The notes below the pieces were generated by a model that was not told the DNA's origin, ran no database searches, and worked only from the letters and a program-made list of their open reading frames with translations. A stretch of 37,549 bases of DNA from Nonomuraea corallina. GTDB taxonomy: Bacteria; Actinomycetota; Actinomycetes; Streptosporangiales; Streptosporangiaceae. The stretch is from the NCBI RefSeq assembly GCF_027620315.1, contig NZ_JAPNNL010000059.1, positions 1 through 37,549 of the forward strand. Direction: 5' to 3'. Positions within the stretch are counted from its first letter, which is position 1, and the number at the start of each line of letters is the position of its first letter. A program made the position numbers and the translations under genes. Of this stretch, positions 24,182 through 32,046 are shown in pieces.

Positions 24182-26313
24182 TGGAGCAAGGGGCGCGCGG
24201 CGCGGTCAGGGACGTGCTCGACAAGGCGCTGGCCGAAGGGCGCACGGCACTGACCGCCCCCGAGGGACGCGGCATCTGCCAGGCGTACGGGATCGCCACC
24301 CCGGGGGAGGGGCTGGCCACGTCGGCAGGACAGGCCGAGGAGCTGGCGGCCGAGATCGGCTTCCCCGTCGTCCTGAAGATCGTCTCACCGGACATCCTGC
24401 ACAAGACCGACGCCGGGGGCGTGCTGGTCGGGCTGAAGACGGCCGAGGAGGTGCGCGACGGCTTCGACCGGATCCTGGCCAACGCGCAGGCGTACGACCC
24501 CGACGCCCGCATCGACGGCGTCCAGGTGCAGCGGCTCGTCGGCGGCGGGCACGAGGTCATCGTGGGCGCGGTCACCGACCCCACCTTCGGCAAGGTCGTC
24601 GCGTTCGGTCTGGGCGGCGTCCTGGTCGAGGTGCTCAAGGACGTCACGTTCAGACTTGCCCCGGTTTCGGGTGATGAGGCCCTGGGGATGCTGGACGACA
24701 TCAAAGCGGCCGAGGTGCTGCGTGGGGCGCGCGGCGCCGAGCCGGCCGACCGCAGGGCGCTCGCGGAGTTGATCGAACGCGTGAGCAGGCTCGTCACGGA
24801 CTTCCCCGAGATCTCCGAGGTCGACCTCAACCCGGTCTTCGCCGACGCGCGCGGAGCCGTCGCCGCGGACGTGCGCATCCTCATCGGCGAGCCGCCCCAG
24901 GAGGTGAACCGCCTGCCGAGGGAGGAGATCCTGCGGCAGATGACGCGGATCTTCAAGCCCCGCTCGGTGGCCGTGATCGGCGCCTCCGCCGAGGACGGCA
25001 AGATCGGCAACTCGGTCATGCGCAACCTCATCAACGGCGGCTACGCGGGGCAGATCTTCCCGATCAACCCCAAGGCCCCCGAGATCATGGGGCTGCCCGC
25101 GTACCGGAGCATCGCCGACGTGCCGCACGACGTGGACGTGGCCGTGTTCGCCATCCCCGCCAAGTTCGTGCCGTCGGCGCTGGAGGACGCCGGGAGCAAG
25201 GGCGTGGCCGGCGCCATCATGATCCCGTCGGGCTTCGCCGAGACCGGCAACGTCGAGGGCCAGAAGGAGATCGTGGAGATCGCCCGGCGGCACGGCGTGC
25301 GGATGCTCGGCCCCAACATCTACGGCTACTACTACACGCCGGAGAACCTCTGCGCGACGTTCTGCACCCCGTACGACGTCAAGGGCAGCGTGGCGCTGAC
25401 CTCGCAGAGCGGCGGCATCGGCATGGCCATCCTGGGCTTCAGCCGGACCACCAAGATGGGCGTGTCGGCGATCGTCGGCGTCGGCAACAAGGCCGACGTG
25501 GACGAGGACGACCTGCTGACGTTCTTCGAGCAGGACGACAACACCAAGGCCGTCGCCATGCACCTGGAGGACCTCAAGGACGGCCGCGGCTTCGTCGACG
25601 CGGCCCGCCGGGTCGTCAGGGAGAAGCCGGTCATCGTGCTCAAGGCCGGGCGCACCGCGATGGGCGCGCGGGCCGCCGGCTCCCACACCGGGGCGCTGGC
25701 GGGCGACGACAAGGTGTACGACGACATCCTGCGTCAGGCCGGCGTGGTCCGCGCTCCCGGGCTCAACGACATGCTGGAGTACGCGCGGGCGCTGCCGATC
25801 CTGCCGGCGCCCAAGGGCGAGAACGTCGTCATCATCACCGGGGCGGGCGGCTCGGGCGTGCTCCTCTCCGACGCCTGCGTGGACGCCGGGCTGACGCTGA
25901 TGGACATCCCGCCGGACCTGGACCAGGCGTTCCGCGCGTTCATCCCGCCCTTCGGCGCGGCCGGGAACCCGGTGGACATCACCGGCGGCGAGCCGCCGTC
26001 GACGTACCAGAACACGGTCCGGCTCGGGCTTTCCGACGACCGGATCCACGCGCTGGTGCTGGGCTACTGGCACACGATCGTGACGCCGCCGATGGTCTTC
26101 GCGGAGCTGGTCGCCCGCGTCGTGGCGGAGGAGCGGGAGAAGGGCAACGTCAAGCCCGTGGTGGCCTCGCTCGCCGGGGACACGGAGGTCGAGGAGGCGT
26201 CCGAGTACCTGTTCGAGCACGGCGTGGTGGCGTACCCCTACACCACGGAGAAGCCCGTCGCGGTCCTCGGTGCCAAGTACCGCTGGGCGAGAGCGGCCGG
26301 GTTGCTGGGTTAA
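24181..26313 (+). CDS. ADP-forming acyl-CoA ligase, fused beta-alpha order
   Basis: 710-residue fusion of the NDP-forming acyl-CoA synthetase family (acetyl-CoA synthetase ADP-forming/Pat-like). Order: ATP-grasp (about 5-235; KIVSPDILHKTDAGGVLVGL, EVDLNPVFAD), then the CoA-binding domain (from about 252; IFKPRSVAVIGASAEDGKIG), then the ligase domains with TSQSGGIG and the phosphohistidine loop SHTGALAG (H502). The ATP-grasp half is at the N-terminus, a circularly permuted order compared with fused enzymes that begin with the CoA-binding domain. The usual GPNC is GPNI followed by YGYYYTPENL. Being directly coupled to frc (TAGTG), oxalate or formate is the likely acid, so it may prime the cycle with oxalyl-CoA. 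Start GTG 24181; open frame upstream is overlap with frc only. Confidence 0.82.
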   Translation: MEQGARGAVRDVLDKALAEGRTALTAPEGRGICQAYGIATPGEGLATSAGQAEELAAEIGFPVVLKIVSPDILHKTDAGGVLVGLKTAEEVRDGFDRILANAQAYDPDARIDGVQVQRLVGGGHEVIVGAVTDPTFGKVVAFGLGGVLVEVLKDVTFRLAPVSGDEALGMLDDIKAAEVLRGARGAEPADRRALAELIERVSRLVTDFPEISEVDLNPVFADARGAVAADVRILIGEPPQEVNRLPREEILRQMTRIFKPRSVAVIGASAEDGKIGNSVMRNLINGGYAGQIFPINPKAPEIMGLPAYRSIADVPHDVDVAVFAIPAKFVPSALEDAGSKGVAGAIMIPSGFAETGNVEGQKEIVEIARRHGVRMLGPNIYGYYYTPENLCATFCTPYDVKGSVALTSQSGGIGMAILGFSRTTKMGVSAIVGVGNKADVDEDDLLTFFEQDDNTKAVAMHLEDLKDGRGFVDAARRVVREKPVIVLKAGRTAMGARAAGSHTGALAGDDKVYDDILRQAGVVRAPGLNDMLEYARALPILPAPKGENVVIITGAGGSGVLLSDACVDAGLTLMDIPPDLDQAFRAFIPPFGAAGNPVDITGGEPPSTYQNTVRLGLSDDRIHALVLGYWHTIVTPPMVFAELVARVVAEEREKGNVKPVVASLAGDTEVEEASEYLFEHGVVAYPYTTEKPVAVLGAKYRWARAAGLLG

Positions 26314-26331
26314 GAGCCGAACCCAGCAGCC
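26300..26331 (+). terminator. Hairpin over the ligase stop codon (possible attenuator)
   Basis: Arms 26300-26311 and 26320-26331 pair over 12 bp with one G-T pair around an 8-base loop (AAGAGCCG). The stop codon of the ligase lies at the end of the left arm. No U-tract follows, so this is either a weak terminator or an mRNA-stability element that could lower expression of the transporter genes relative to the enzymes. Confidence 0.5.
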
Positions 26332-26391
26332 GGGCGAGGGGGCTGATCGGGGCAGCGCAGGAGAACAACCAACCCCCCAGGAGGTCCGTAG

Positions 26392-27879
26392 GTGGACACA
26401 TCCAAGACACCGGCGACGTCTGCGCCGCCGGATGAGGACGCACGAGTATGGAAAGCGGGCCGGCTTGAGCCGATGCCCATCAGGAAACTCCCCGATGCGC
26501 CTCCCTCGGTGCACATCCTGGGGCCCACCGTCTTCCTCGTCGCCCTGGGCGTCGGGATGGGCGAGTCCTACATGTGGCCCAGGCTCGTGCTGTTGTTCGG
26601 GCCGGAGATCAGATGGCTGTTCCTGATCGGCGTCACGCTGCAGGCCGTGGTGATGCTGGAGATGGCGCGGTACGCCATGGCCACGGGGGAGAGCATCTTC
26701 TCCGGCGCGGCCCGGGTGTTCAAGCCCATCATGTGGTTCTTCTTCGTCGTCGCCATCCTCGTCTACATCTGGCCGGGCCACCTGTCGGCGGGCGCGGCGG
26801 CGTTCGAGCAGATAACCGGGATTCCCTGGACGGTCACGGCCGTCACCGGGCTCATCCTGGTCGGGGTGATCTTCAGCCTGGCCAAGGTGATCTACAACGT
26901 GCTGGAGAACGTCCTCTCGTTACTCATCGGCACGCTCGTGATCGGCACCTCCGTGGTCGCCGCGATGGTGGGCTCGTGGAACGACGTGGTCACCACTATC
27001 ACCGGCATGTTCGCCTTCGGCTATCTTCCGGAGGAGGCCATGACAGCGGCGTGGTTCCCGGTCATCGTGGGCGCCTGCGCCTTCGCCGGCCCGTCGGGCA
27101 TGCAGCAGATGTGGTACACGCTGCACCTGCGCGACTCCGGCGCCGGCATGGGCGCGCACATCCCCAAGGTCCGCGGGCTGCGGCACGCGGGCGAGGAAGA
27201 GGCCATGCCCTCGCGGGGCTTCATGTTCGACACCGACGACCCCGCGGAGATGGCCAAGTGGAAGGGCTGGCGGCGCTGGGTCACGTTCGACGCGCTGGCG
27301 CTCTTCTGGGGCATCACCATGCTGGTCACGATCTCCTTCACGGTGATCGCCCAGTCGGCGGCGCGGTTGAACCCCGAGGTGCAGACCGCCCTGCGGGGCG
27401 ACGACCGGGACGTGGCGCTGGGCGCCATGTCCGAGGCCGTCTCCTCGGCGGGCAGCTCGGTGCTCGGCGGCGTCTTCCTCGGGTTCATCGCGCTGATCGG
27501 GCTCAACGCCACGCTGGGCCTGTTCGACTCGTTCTCGCGCGGCCAGGCCGACATGACGTACAACTTCGTGCCCGGCGCGAAGAAGCTGCGCATGTCGCAC
27601 CTGTACGCGGGGTTCCTGTGGGGCGTGATCATCTTCGGTATCCTGATCCTGCTCTTCGGCCCGGCCGACGGGCCTGAGGGGATCCTGGACACGCTGGCGT
27701 TCCTGTCGACGTTCGCGATGGGCGCGTACTGTGTGACGCTGCTGCTGGTCAACAACCGTATGCTGCCCAAGCCGATCAGGCCGAAGTGGTGGACCAACAT
27801 GATCATCGGCCTGGGTGCGGTGTTCTACCTGGGCATGCTGCTCTACAGCCTGTTCGCCTTCGGGGTGGTCGTGGGCTGA
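26392..27879 (+). CDS. Nramp-like (APC fold) transporter without the metal motif
   Basis: 495-residue membrane protein with about eleven hydrophobic helices after a 40-residue soluble N-terminus. Overall it follows the Nramp pattern (first helix ILGPTVFLVALGVGMGES, then LFLIGVTLQAVVMLEMARYAMATGES, with GES occurring twice). In true Nramp metal carriers helix 1 has DPGN and helix 6 has MPHN-like residues. Here the helix 1 position reads GMGES and the helix 6 region reads FAGPSGMQQMWYTLHLR. A cytoplasmic insertion (about 255-300) is long and charged. I infer an organic-anion or other non-metal substrate, perhaps oxalate or a related acid. GTG 26392 has AGGAGG 7 nt upstream. Coupled by TGATG to the next small membrane protein. 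Confidence 0.75.
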   Translation: MDTSKTPATSAPPDEDARVWKAGRLEPMPIRKLPDAPPSVHILGPTVFLVALGVGMGESYMWPRLVLLFGPEIRWLFLIGVTLQAVVMLEMARYAMATGESIFSGAARVFKPIMWFFFVVAILVYIWPGHLSAGAAAFEQITGIPWTVTAVTGLILVGVIFSLAKVIYNVLENVLSLLIGTLVIGTSVVAAMVGSWNDVVTTITGMFAFGYLPEEAMTAAWFPVIVGACAFAGPSGMQQMWYTLHLRDSGAGMGAHIPKVRGLRHAGEEEAMPSRGFMFDTDDPAEMAKWKGWRRWVTFDALALFWGITMLVTISFTVIAQSAARLNPEVQTALRGDDRDVALGAMSEAVSSAGSSVLGGVFLGFIALIGLNATLGLFDSFSRGQADMTYNFVPGAKKLRMSHLYAGFLWGVIIFGILILLFGPADGPEGILDTLAFLSTFAMGAYCVTLLLVNNRMLPKPIRPKWWTNMIIGLGAVFYLGMLLYSLFAFGVVVG

Positions 27880-28367
27880 TGATCTCCAGGGACGACCTCG
27901 AACTCGCCCTGCCCGGGGCGACGATCGGAGCCGTCGCCGGTGCGCTGGCCGGCGGGCTGACCCTCATCGCGGGGGCACCCGCCGGCCTGGCCGCCCAGTC
28001 CGCGCTCGCGCTGTCCGTACCGCTCGCCTTCTTCGGCGGGCTGTACGGGCTGCTGCTCGGACGCGGCGTGTTCCGGCCTGGCACGTTCGCCCCCACCGGG
28101 CTCTACTGGATGGTCGCGTTCCCGCTGTCCCGGCTGCTCCAAGAGAGCGTCGCCGGGAACGGGGCGGACGACGGCGTGCTCACCTTCCTCCTCTTCCAGG
28201 CGATGGTGAGCCTCGGCTTCGCGATCGGCTTCGTGTTCCTGCACGAACGGGTCATGCCGCCCTGGCTGATGCGCCGCCGCGCGGACAACCTCCGCGCCCA
28301 GGCGCTGTTCGGCCTGTACGTCCGACATGCCCAGGTCCTGCAGACCAGAAAGGGAACCCGCCGATGA
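27879..28367 (+). CDS. Small membrane protein of unknown function between transporter and TerC
   Basis: 162 residues, not recognised. Predicted helices: ATIGAVAGALAGGLTLIAGA, SALALSVPLAFFGGLYGLLLG, LYWMVAFPLSRLL and LTFLLFQAMVSLGFAIGFVFL, ending in a basic cytoplasmic tail (RRRADNLRAQALFG). The start codon overlaps the Nramp-like stop (TGATG) and its stop overlaps the TerC start (ATGA), so all three proteins are translated as a unit. A role as accessory subunit of either membrane partner is inference. Confidence 0.78.
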   Translation: MISRDDLELALPGATIGAVAGALAGGLTLIAGAPAGLAAQSALALSVPLAFFGGLYGLLLGRGVFRPGTFAPTGLYWMVAFPLSRLLQESVAGNGADDGVLTFLLFQAMVSLGFAIGFVFLHERVMPPWLMRRRADNLRAQALFGLYVRHAQVLQTRKGTRR

Positions 28368-29377
28368 ACCTGCCCGCCTGGGTCTGGCTCGCCACGGTGG
28401 GCGGCTTCGCCGTCATCCTGGCGCTGGACTTCTATCTCGTCGCCAGGAACCCCCGCGAGCCCTCCTTCCGGGAGTGCGTCGGCTGGGTGTCGTTCTACGT
28501 CGCTCTGGCCGTGGCCTTCGGCTGCGGGCTGCTCTTCTTCTCGGGGGCGCAGTACGGCGGCGAGTTCTTCGCGGGATGGATCACCGAATACTCGCTCAGC
28601 GTCGACAACCTGTTCGTCTTCATCCTGATCATGGCCAGGTTCCAGGTGCCCCGGCAGTACCGGCAGAAGGTGCTGCTCATCGGGATCGTCCTGGCCCTGC
28701 TCATGCGCGGCGCCTTCATCGCCGCCGGCGCCGAGGCCGTGGCCAGGTTCGACTGGCTGTTCTACGTCTTCGGGGCCTTCCTCGTCTACACCGCGTGGAA
28801 GCTGATCCGGCACGAGGAGGAGCAGGCGGACATCGGCGAGAACGCCGCTCTGCGCATGGTCCGCCGGGTGCTGCCCACCACGGACACCTACTACGGCGCC
28901 CGGCTCACCGTGCACCTGGGACGCAGGCTGGTAACGCCGATGCTGATCGTCATGGTCGCCATCGGCACCACCGACCTGCTGTTCGCGCTCGACTCGATCC
29001 CGGCCATCTTCGGGCTCACCAAGGAGCCCTACCTCGTGTTCACCGCCAACGCCTTCGCCCTCATGGGGCTGCGGCAGCTGTTCTTCCTGATCGGCGGCCT
29101 GCTCGACCGGCTGGTCTACCTGAGCAAGGGCCTGTCGGTGGTGCTGGCCTTCATCGGGGTGAAGCTGATCCTGGAGGCCGCGCACCACGACGGCGTGTCC
29201 TGGGCCCCGGAGATCCCGATCCTGGTCTCCCTGGGAGTGATCATCGGGACCCTCACGGTGACCACGGTGCTGAGTCTCATGAAGTCGGCACGTGACGCGA
29301 AGGCCGGAAAGGCGGCCGGGGCGTCGGATGAGGACTCGGTGTCGTCCGATCCGGTCAGTTCGGACTCGGAGCGCTGA
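28364..29377 (+). CDS. TerC family membrane protein
   Basis: 337-residue integral membrane protein of the TerC (LysE superfamily) type. Key acidic helix motifs are intact: EYSLSVDNLFVFILIMARF and TDLLFALDSIPAIFGLT, plus ANAFALMGLRQLFFLIGGLL. About eight or nine helices, then a Ser/Asp/Glu-rich C-terminal tail. Family members export Mn2+ or take part in metal and tellurite stress. Here it is translationally coupled to the transporter pair at the end of the oxalate operon. One idea is that it removes divalent cations released when metal oxalates are consumed. That is speculation supported only by position. Confidence 0.87.
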   Translation: MNLPAWVWLATVGGFAVILALDFYLVARNPREPSFRECVGWVSFYVALAVAFGCGLLFFSGAQYGGEFFAGWITEYSLSVDNLFVFILIMARFQVPRQYRQKVLLIGIVLALLMRGAFIAAGAEAVARFDWLFYVFGAFLVYTAWKLIRHEEEQADIGENAALRMVRRVLPTTDTYYGARLTVHLGRRLVTPMLIVMVAIGTTDLLFALDSIPAIFGLTKEPYLVFTANAFALMGLRQLFFLIGGLLDRLVYLSKGLSVVLAFIGVKLILEAAHHDGVSWAPEIPILVSLGVIIGTLTVTTVLSLMKSARDAKAGKAAGASDEDSVSSDPVSSDSER

Positions 29378-29421
29378 GGCGCGCCGCGCGCGGGGGGCGC
29401 CACCCCTGTGCGCGGCACCTC
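29376..29421. terminator. GC-rich hairpin between convergent terC and a small gene
   Basis: The left arm begins GAGGCGCGCCGCGCGC at the terC stop, and the right arm ends GTGCGCGGCACCTC at 29421. They pair with a two-base bulge and a mismatch, with an inner GGGG/CCCC pairing. It lies in the 49-bp convergent gap and could end transcription from both sides. No U-tract, as is common in high-GC actinomycetes. Confidence 0.4.
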
Positions 29422-29426
29422 AGGCG

Positions 29427-29603
29427 TCAGCGCGCGCTCTTGTGCATGTGGCGCTGCTCGGCCCACCGGGTCAGGAACCGCTCCGCGTCGTCGGCGGAGC
29501 GCTGCTTCCTGAGTGCGGCGGCCAGACCGATCCCGATCAGCCGGCCGTCGGCGGGCTGACCGAGAGGTTCCCCGCGAAGGAAGCGGGCAAGTCTCTTCTT
29601 CAT
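29427..29603 (-). CDS. Small basic protein of unknown function
   Basis: 58 residues, highly basic (MKKRLARFLRGEPLGQPADG, then RLIGIGLAAALRKQR, ending AEQRHMHKSAR). Not recognised. Supported mainly by a very strong ribosome site, AGGAGG, 8 nt before ATG 29603, and by a free-standing position. A GTG at 29612 overlaps the ribosome site and is a worse start. Could be amphipathic and membrane-associated at its N-terminus. No functional link proposed. Confidence 0.5.
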   Translation of the reverse strand: MKKRLARFLRGEPLGQPADGRLIGIGLAAALRKQRSADDAERFLTRWAEQRHMHKSAR

Positions 29604-29663
29604 CGTCGTCACCTCCTCTCCACTGGTTCCGGGCCATGGTCGTCCCGCACCTCTGCCGAGGAC

Positions 29664-29687
29664 CTGGGACGAACCCTTCGTTCCCAG
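29664..29687 (-). terminator. Hairpin downstream of gntR
   Basis: CTGGGACGAA (29664-29673) pairs with TTCGTTCCCAG (29677-29687) around a CCC loop, with one bulged base. It lies 49 nt past the gntR stop in the leftward direction, inside the 132-bp gap 29604-29735, where I see nothing else except the ribosome site of the small gene. Confidence 0.4.
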
Positions 29688-29735
29688 TCTCTGCCCGAGG
29701 CGTTACGGGATAGGCGTTCCGGTGTGAACGCCGGG

Positions 29736-30479
29736 TCAACCGGCAGCCGGCGTCCGTGGCCTGCGGCGCCGGACCGGCTTGGGGGCGGGCTCCACCGGCT
29801 CGTTCTCGCGGCGCTCCATGTAGGAGGCCCGGGTGTGCTCGGTGTGCTCGCGCATGATCTGGGCGGCGCGGTCCTGGTCACCGCGCTCGATGGCGTCGAT
29901 CAGAGCGGTGTGCTCCTCCCAGGAGGCCATGCCGCGCTGGCGGGCCACGGGGGTGTGGTACCACCGCACCCTGCGGGCCACCTGGCTGGCCAGCTCGGAC
30001 AGCACCTTGTTGCCCGACAGCCCGGTGACCAGGGCGTGCAGCTCGGAGTTGGTGGCCACCGCGGCGTCGACGTCGTCGGACCGGACCGCCGCGATGCCCC
30101 GCTCGCACAGGACGCGCAGCCGGCGCACCCCTTCCTCGTCGGCGTGCTGCGCGGCGAGCCTGGCGGACTCGGTCTCCAGCAGCGCGCGGACCGCGAGCAA
30201 CTGGTCGGCCTCCTCCACGGTGGGGACGTGCACGAACGCGCCCTGGCCGGGGTGCAGGTCGACCCAGCCCTCGCCGCTGAGCTGCTGCAGCGCCTCACGG
30301 ACAGGCTGCCGCGACACGCCGAGCAGCTCGGCCAGCTCGCTCTCGACCAGGTGCTGACCGGGCTTGAGCTGGCCGGAGACGATGAGCTCCTGGATGGCCT
30401 CGATCACGCTCTCCCGAAGCGTGGCTGGGCGGGGGATCTTGGGGGCCGCCGCCCGACCGGCCTGATCCGACAGCAACAT
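29736..30479 (-). CDS. GntR family regulator, FadR/FCD subfamily (candidate oxalate regulon controller)
   Basis: 247 residues. The N-terminal winged helix-turn-helix (about 20-85; LRESVIEAIQELIVSGQLKP, LAELLGVSRQPVREALQQL, GAFVHVP) is followed by an all-helical FCD ligand domain. Its metal/ligand residues are visible in NSELHALVTGLSGN, SWEEHTALIDAIERGD and MREHTEHTRASY. The C-terminal tail is basic and proline-rich. FadR-type proteins bind GT-(n)-AC palindromes. Six copies of an 18-bp palindrome with a GTATAC centre occur in this window near the oxalate and FDH genes, one of them (site F) upstream of this gene, implying autoregulation. The inducer might be oxalate, glyoxylate or a CoA ester; unknown. 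Confidence 0.88.
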   Translation of the reverse strand: MLLSDQAGRAAAPKIPRPATLRESVIEAIQELIVSGQLKPGQHLVESELAELLGVSRQPVREALQQLSGEGWVDLHPGQGAFVHVPTVEEADQLLAVRALLETESARLAAQHADEEGVRRLRVLCERGIAAVRSDDVDAAVATNSELHALVTGLSGNKVLSELASQVARRVRWYHTPVARQRGMASWEEHTALIDAIERGDQDRAAQIMREHTEHTRASYMERRENEPVEPAPKPVRRRRPRTPAAG

Positions 30480-30518
30480 GACTTTGACTCCAGAGCTGCG
30501 AATGGTTTTGGTCGACTG

Positions 30519-30536
30519 CCTACAGCATACTGTCCG
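30519..30536 (-). promoter_or_regulatory. Site F: weak GntR-type operator before gntR
   Basis: CCTACAGCATACTGTCCG matches 12 of 16 positions of CATACnGTATACnGTATG, the weakest of the six sites. It starts 39 nt upstream of the gntR start, in the 122-bp gap (30480-30601) between gntR and the OFA transporter's 3' end. A weak site fits autoregulation at high protein level. Confidence 0.5.
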
Positions 30537-30601
30537 TGATGGTCAGTGGATCGTGAGTCTCATCACAGAGACCGAGGTCACAGGGGAAACCGTCCGGCCC
30601 G

Positions 30602-31957
30602 TCACGCGGGGATCGTGGCGGGCAGGCCGGGAGTGCGCAACCGCGTCGACGCCGGCGCGGGCAGCGCGGCGAGCCCCGCCGCGAGCAACAGCGCCGTCGC
30701 GGGCGCGGTGAGCGCGTACGCGGCCATGGCCACGCCCATCACTCCTGCCACGGCTTTGGCGCTGTAAACCACCGCGTGGATCTCGGAGGTCTGCCGCTCG
30801 CCGAAGAACTCCCGTACCAGGCTCGCGACCAGCGGGTAGAACGCGCCGCCGCCCAGTCCGGCGGCGACCGCGCCGAGCCAGAGCAACGGGCTCCCCGCCG
30901 CGGCCTCCAGCCGGGCCGCGGCCTCCAGCGCCGCCCCGGCCTCCGCTCCCGCTGTCACGTCCGCGGCCCCGGCTGAGAGCGTGCCCGCGACGCCGGCCGT
31001 CTCGGCCGGGCTCATGGCGCCCGCCAGGAGGACCTGGCCCGCCGCGAGGAGTCCGAGCACCGAGGCCAGCACCAGTCGGCGGCCGAAGACCTCGGACAGC
31101 CGCATCGCCACCGCCCGCCCGCCGCCGTTGAGCGCCACCATGAGGGCGAGCGCGCCCCACGCTCCGGTGCTCGCCACGACCACCACGTCGAACACCGACA
31201 CCGCGCCCGCGCAGGCCAGGATCACCGCCAGGGCCGGCAGCGCCCTCGTGCGCAGCGCCTGGGCGAGCCCGAACTGCCGCACCGCGCCGGGCGTCCTGCG
31301 CAGCCTGGCCGCCGCCAGCGCGTGGGCGCGCGGTTCGACGGTGTCCGGCCACCATCCCTCAGGGGCCGGCCGCAGGGAGCGGGCCGCGGCCCCGATCGCC
31401 ACCGCGGCCAGCGCCGCCGCCACCGCGAAGACGGCCGGCGTCATGGCGGGCGCGAGCCCGGCCCACACCAGCAGCGGCGCGGACCCGTACCCGAAGGCGC
31501 CCGTCACCATGCTCACCCGGGCGGCGGGCCGGTCGGGATACCAGGAGGAGACGACCTCGCTGCAGATCCCGTACACGGCCCCGGCCCCGAGCCCGCCGAG
31601 CACCGCGTACCCGGCCAGGACGAGGGGGAGGTCGCCCGTGCCGGCCACGGCGACCGTCAGCAGGCCGAGCGCCGTCAGCGCGGCCCCGGCGCCCAGCGCG
31701 GCGCGGACCGGCAGGCGGCCCCGGCGGACCAGGTGCAGCGCGGGCAGCGCGCCCGCCGCCTGGAAGACGACGCAGACGGCCAGCAGGATGAGGCCGTTGA
31801 CGTCGGTGGACATCAGGGCCGCGAAGCCGTACTGCAGGGGGCCGATCGCGGCCATGGCCGCCAGCGCGAGCCGGAACATCCGGGTGCGGTCGGCGGGGAC
31901 CGGTCCCACGAGGTAGGAGCGCCCGCGCCAGTCTCTGACAGTTGTTGCATTCTCCAT
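30602..31957 (-). CDS. OFA family MFS transporter, OxlT-like oxalate/formate carrier candidate
   Basis: 451-residue major facilitator with about twelve helices. The OFA-type stretch [20 protein letters not shown] followed by PDR aligns with the GAGVGIVYG...RWFPDKR region of Oxalobacter OxlT. The two charged membrane residues known to bind oxalate in OxlT (Arg272, Lys355) have counterparts: R281 in [10 protein letters not shown] and K401 in VYSAKAVAG. An Ala-rich loop (about 320-355) is longer than usual. The start is uncertain: ATG 31957 lies inside operator D and has no ribosome site, so the mRNA may be leaderless or start slightly later. Divergent from the sucCD-like operon. Function: oxalate import, possibly in exchange for formate. 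Confidence 0.8.
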   Translation of the reverse strand: MENATTVRDWRGRSYLVGPVPADRTRMFRLALAAMAAIGPLQYGFAALMSTDVNGLILLAVCVVFQAAGALPALHLVRRGRLPVRAALGAGAALTALGLLTVAVAGTGDLPLVLAGYAVLGGLGAGAVYGICSEVVSSWYPDRPAARVSMVTGAFGYGSAPLLVWAGLAPAMTPAVFAVAAALAAVAIGAAARSLRPAPEGWWPDTVEPRAHALAAARLRRTPGAVRQFGLAQALRTRALPALAVILACAGAVSVFDVVVVASTGAWGALALMVALNGGGRAVAMRLSEVFGRRLVLASVLGLLAAGQVLLAGAMSPAETAGVAGTLSAGAADVTAGAEAGAALEAAARLEAAAGSPLLWLGAVAAGLGGGAFYPLVASLVREFFGERQTSEIHAVVYSAKAVAGVMGVAMAAYALTAPATALLLAAGLAALPAPASTRLRTPGLPATIPA

Positions 31958-31965
31958 ACCGTATG
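31948..31965 (-). promoter_or_regulatory. Site D: GntR-type operator over the OFA transporter start
   Basis: CATTCTCCATACCGTATG matches 13 of 16 positions of CATACnGTATACnGTATG, with the same CATTC left end as site B. It overlaps the proposed start codon at 31955-31957, so a bound regulator would block initiation of transcription or early elongation. Confidence 0.6.
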
Positions 31966-32024
31966 GAATATCCGGTACACCGAGAACTGTCGAGAGCCTG
32001 GACGAGGGATATTCCATACGGTAT
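31956..32024. repeat. 18-bp perfect inverted repeat in the divergent promoter
   Basis: ATACCGTATGGAATATCC (31956-31973) and its exact reverse complement GGATATTCCATACGGTAT (32007-32024) face each other with centres 51 bp apart, close to five helical turns. Each arm includes part of operator D or E, giving the OFA transporter and the sucCD-like operon nearly mirror-image control regions. Confidence 0.9.
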
Positions 32025-32032
32025 ACCGTCTA
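32015..32032 (+). promoter_or_regulatory. Site E: GntR-type operator before the sucCD-like operon
   Basis: CATACGGTATACCGTCTA matches 14 of 16 positions of CATACnGTATACnGTATG and holds a perfect CGGTATACCG core. It ends 14 nt before the start codon at 32047 and just before the ribosome site AAAGGAGG. Confidence 0.75.
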
Positions 32033-32046
32033 CAAAGGAGGCTCGA

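Noticed and set aside
26392..27879. Ordinary Mn/Fe Nramp transporter
   Set aside because: The DPGN and helix 6 metal motifs are not present in the corresponding helices.
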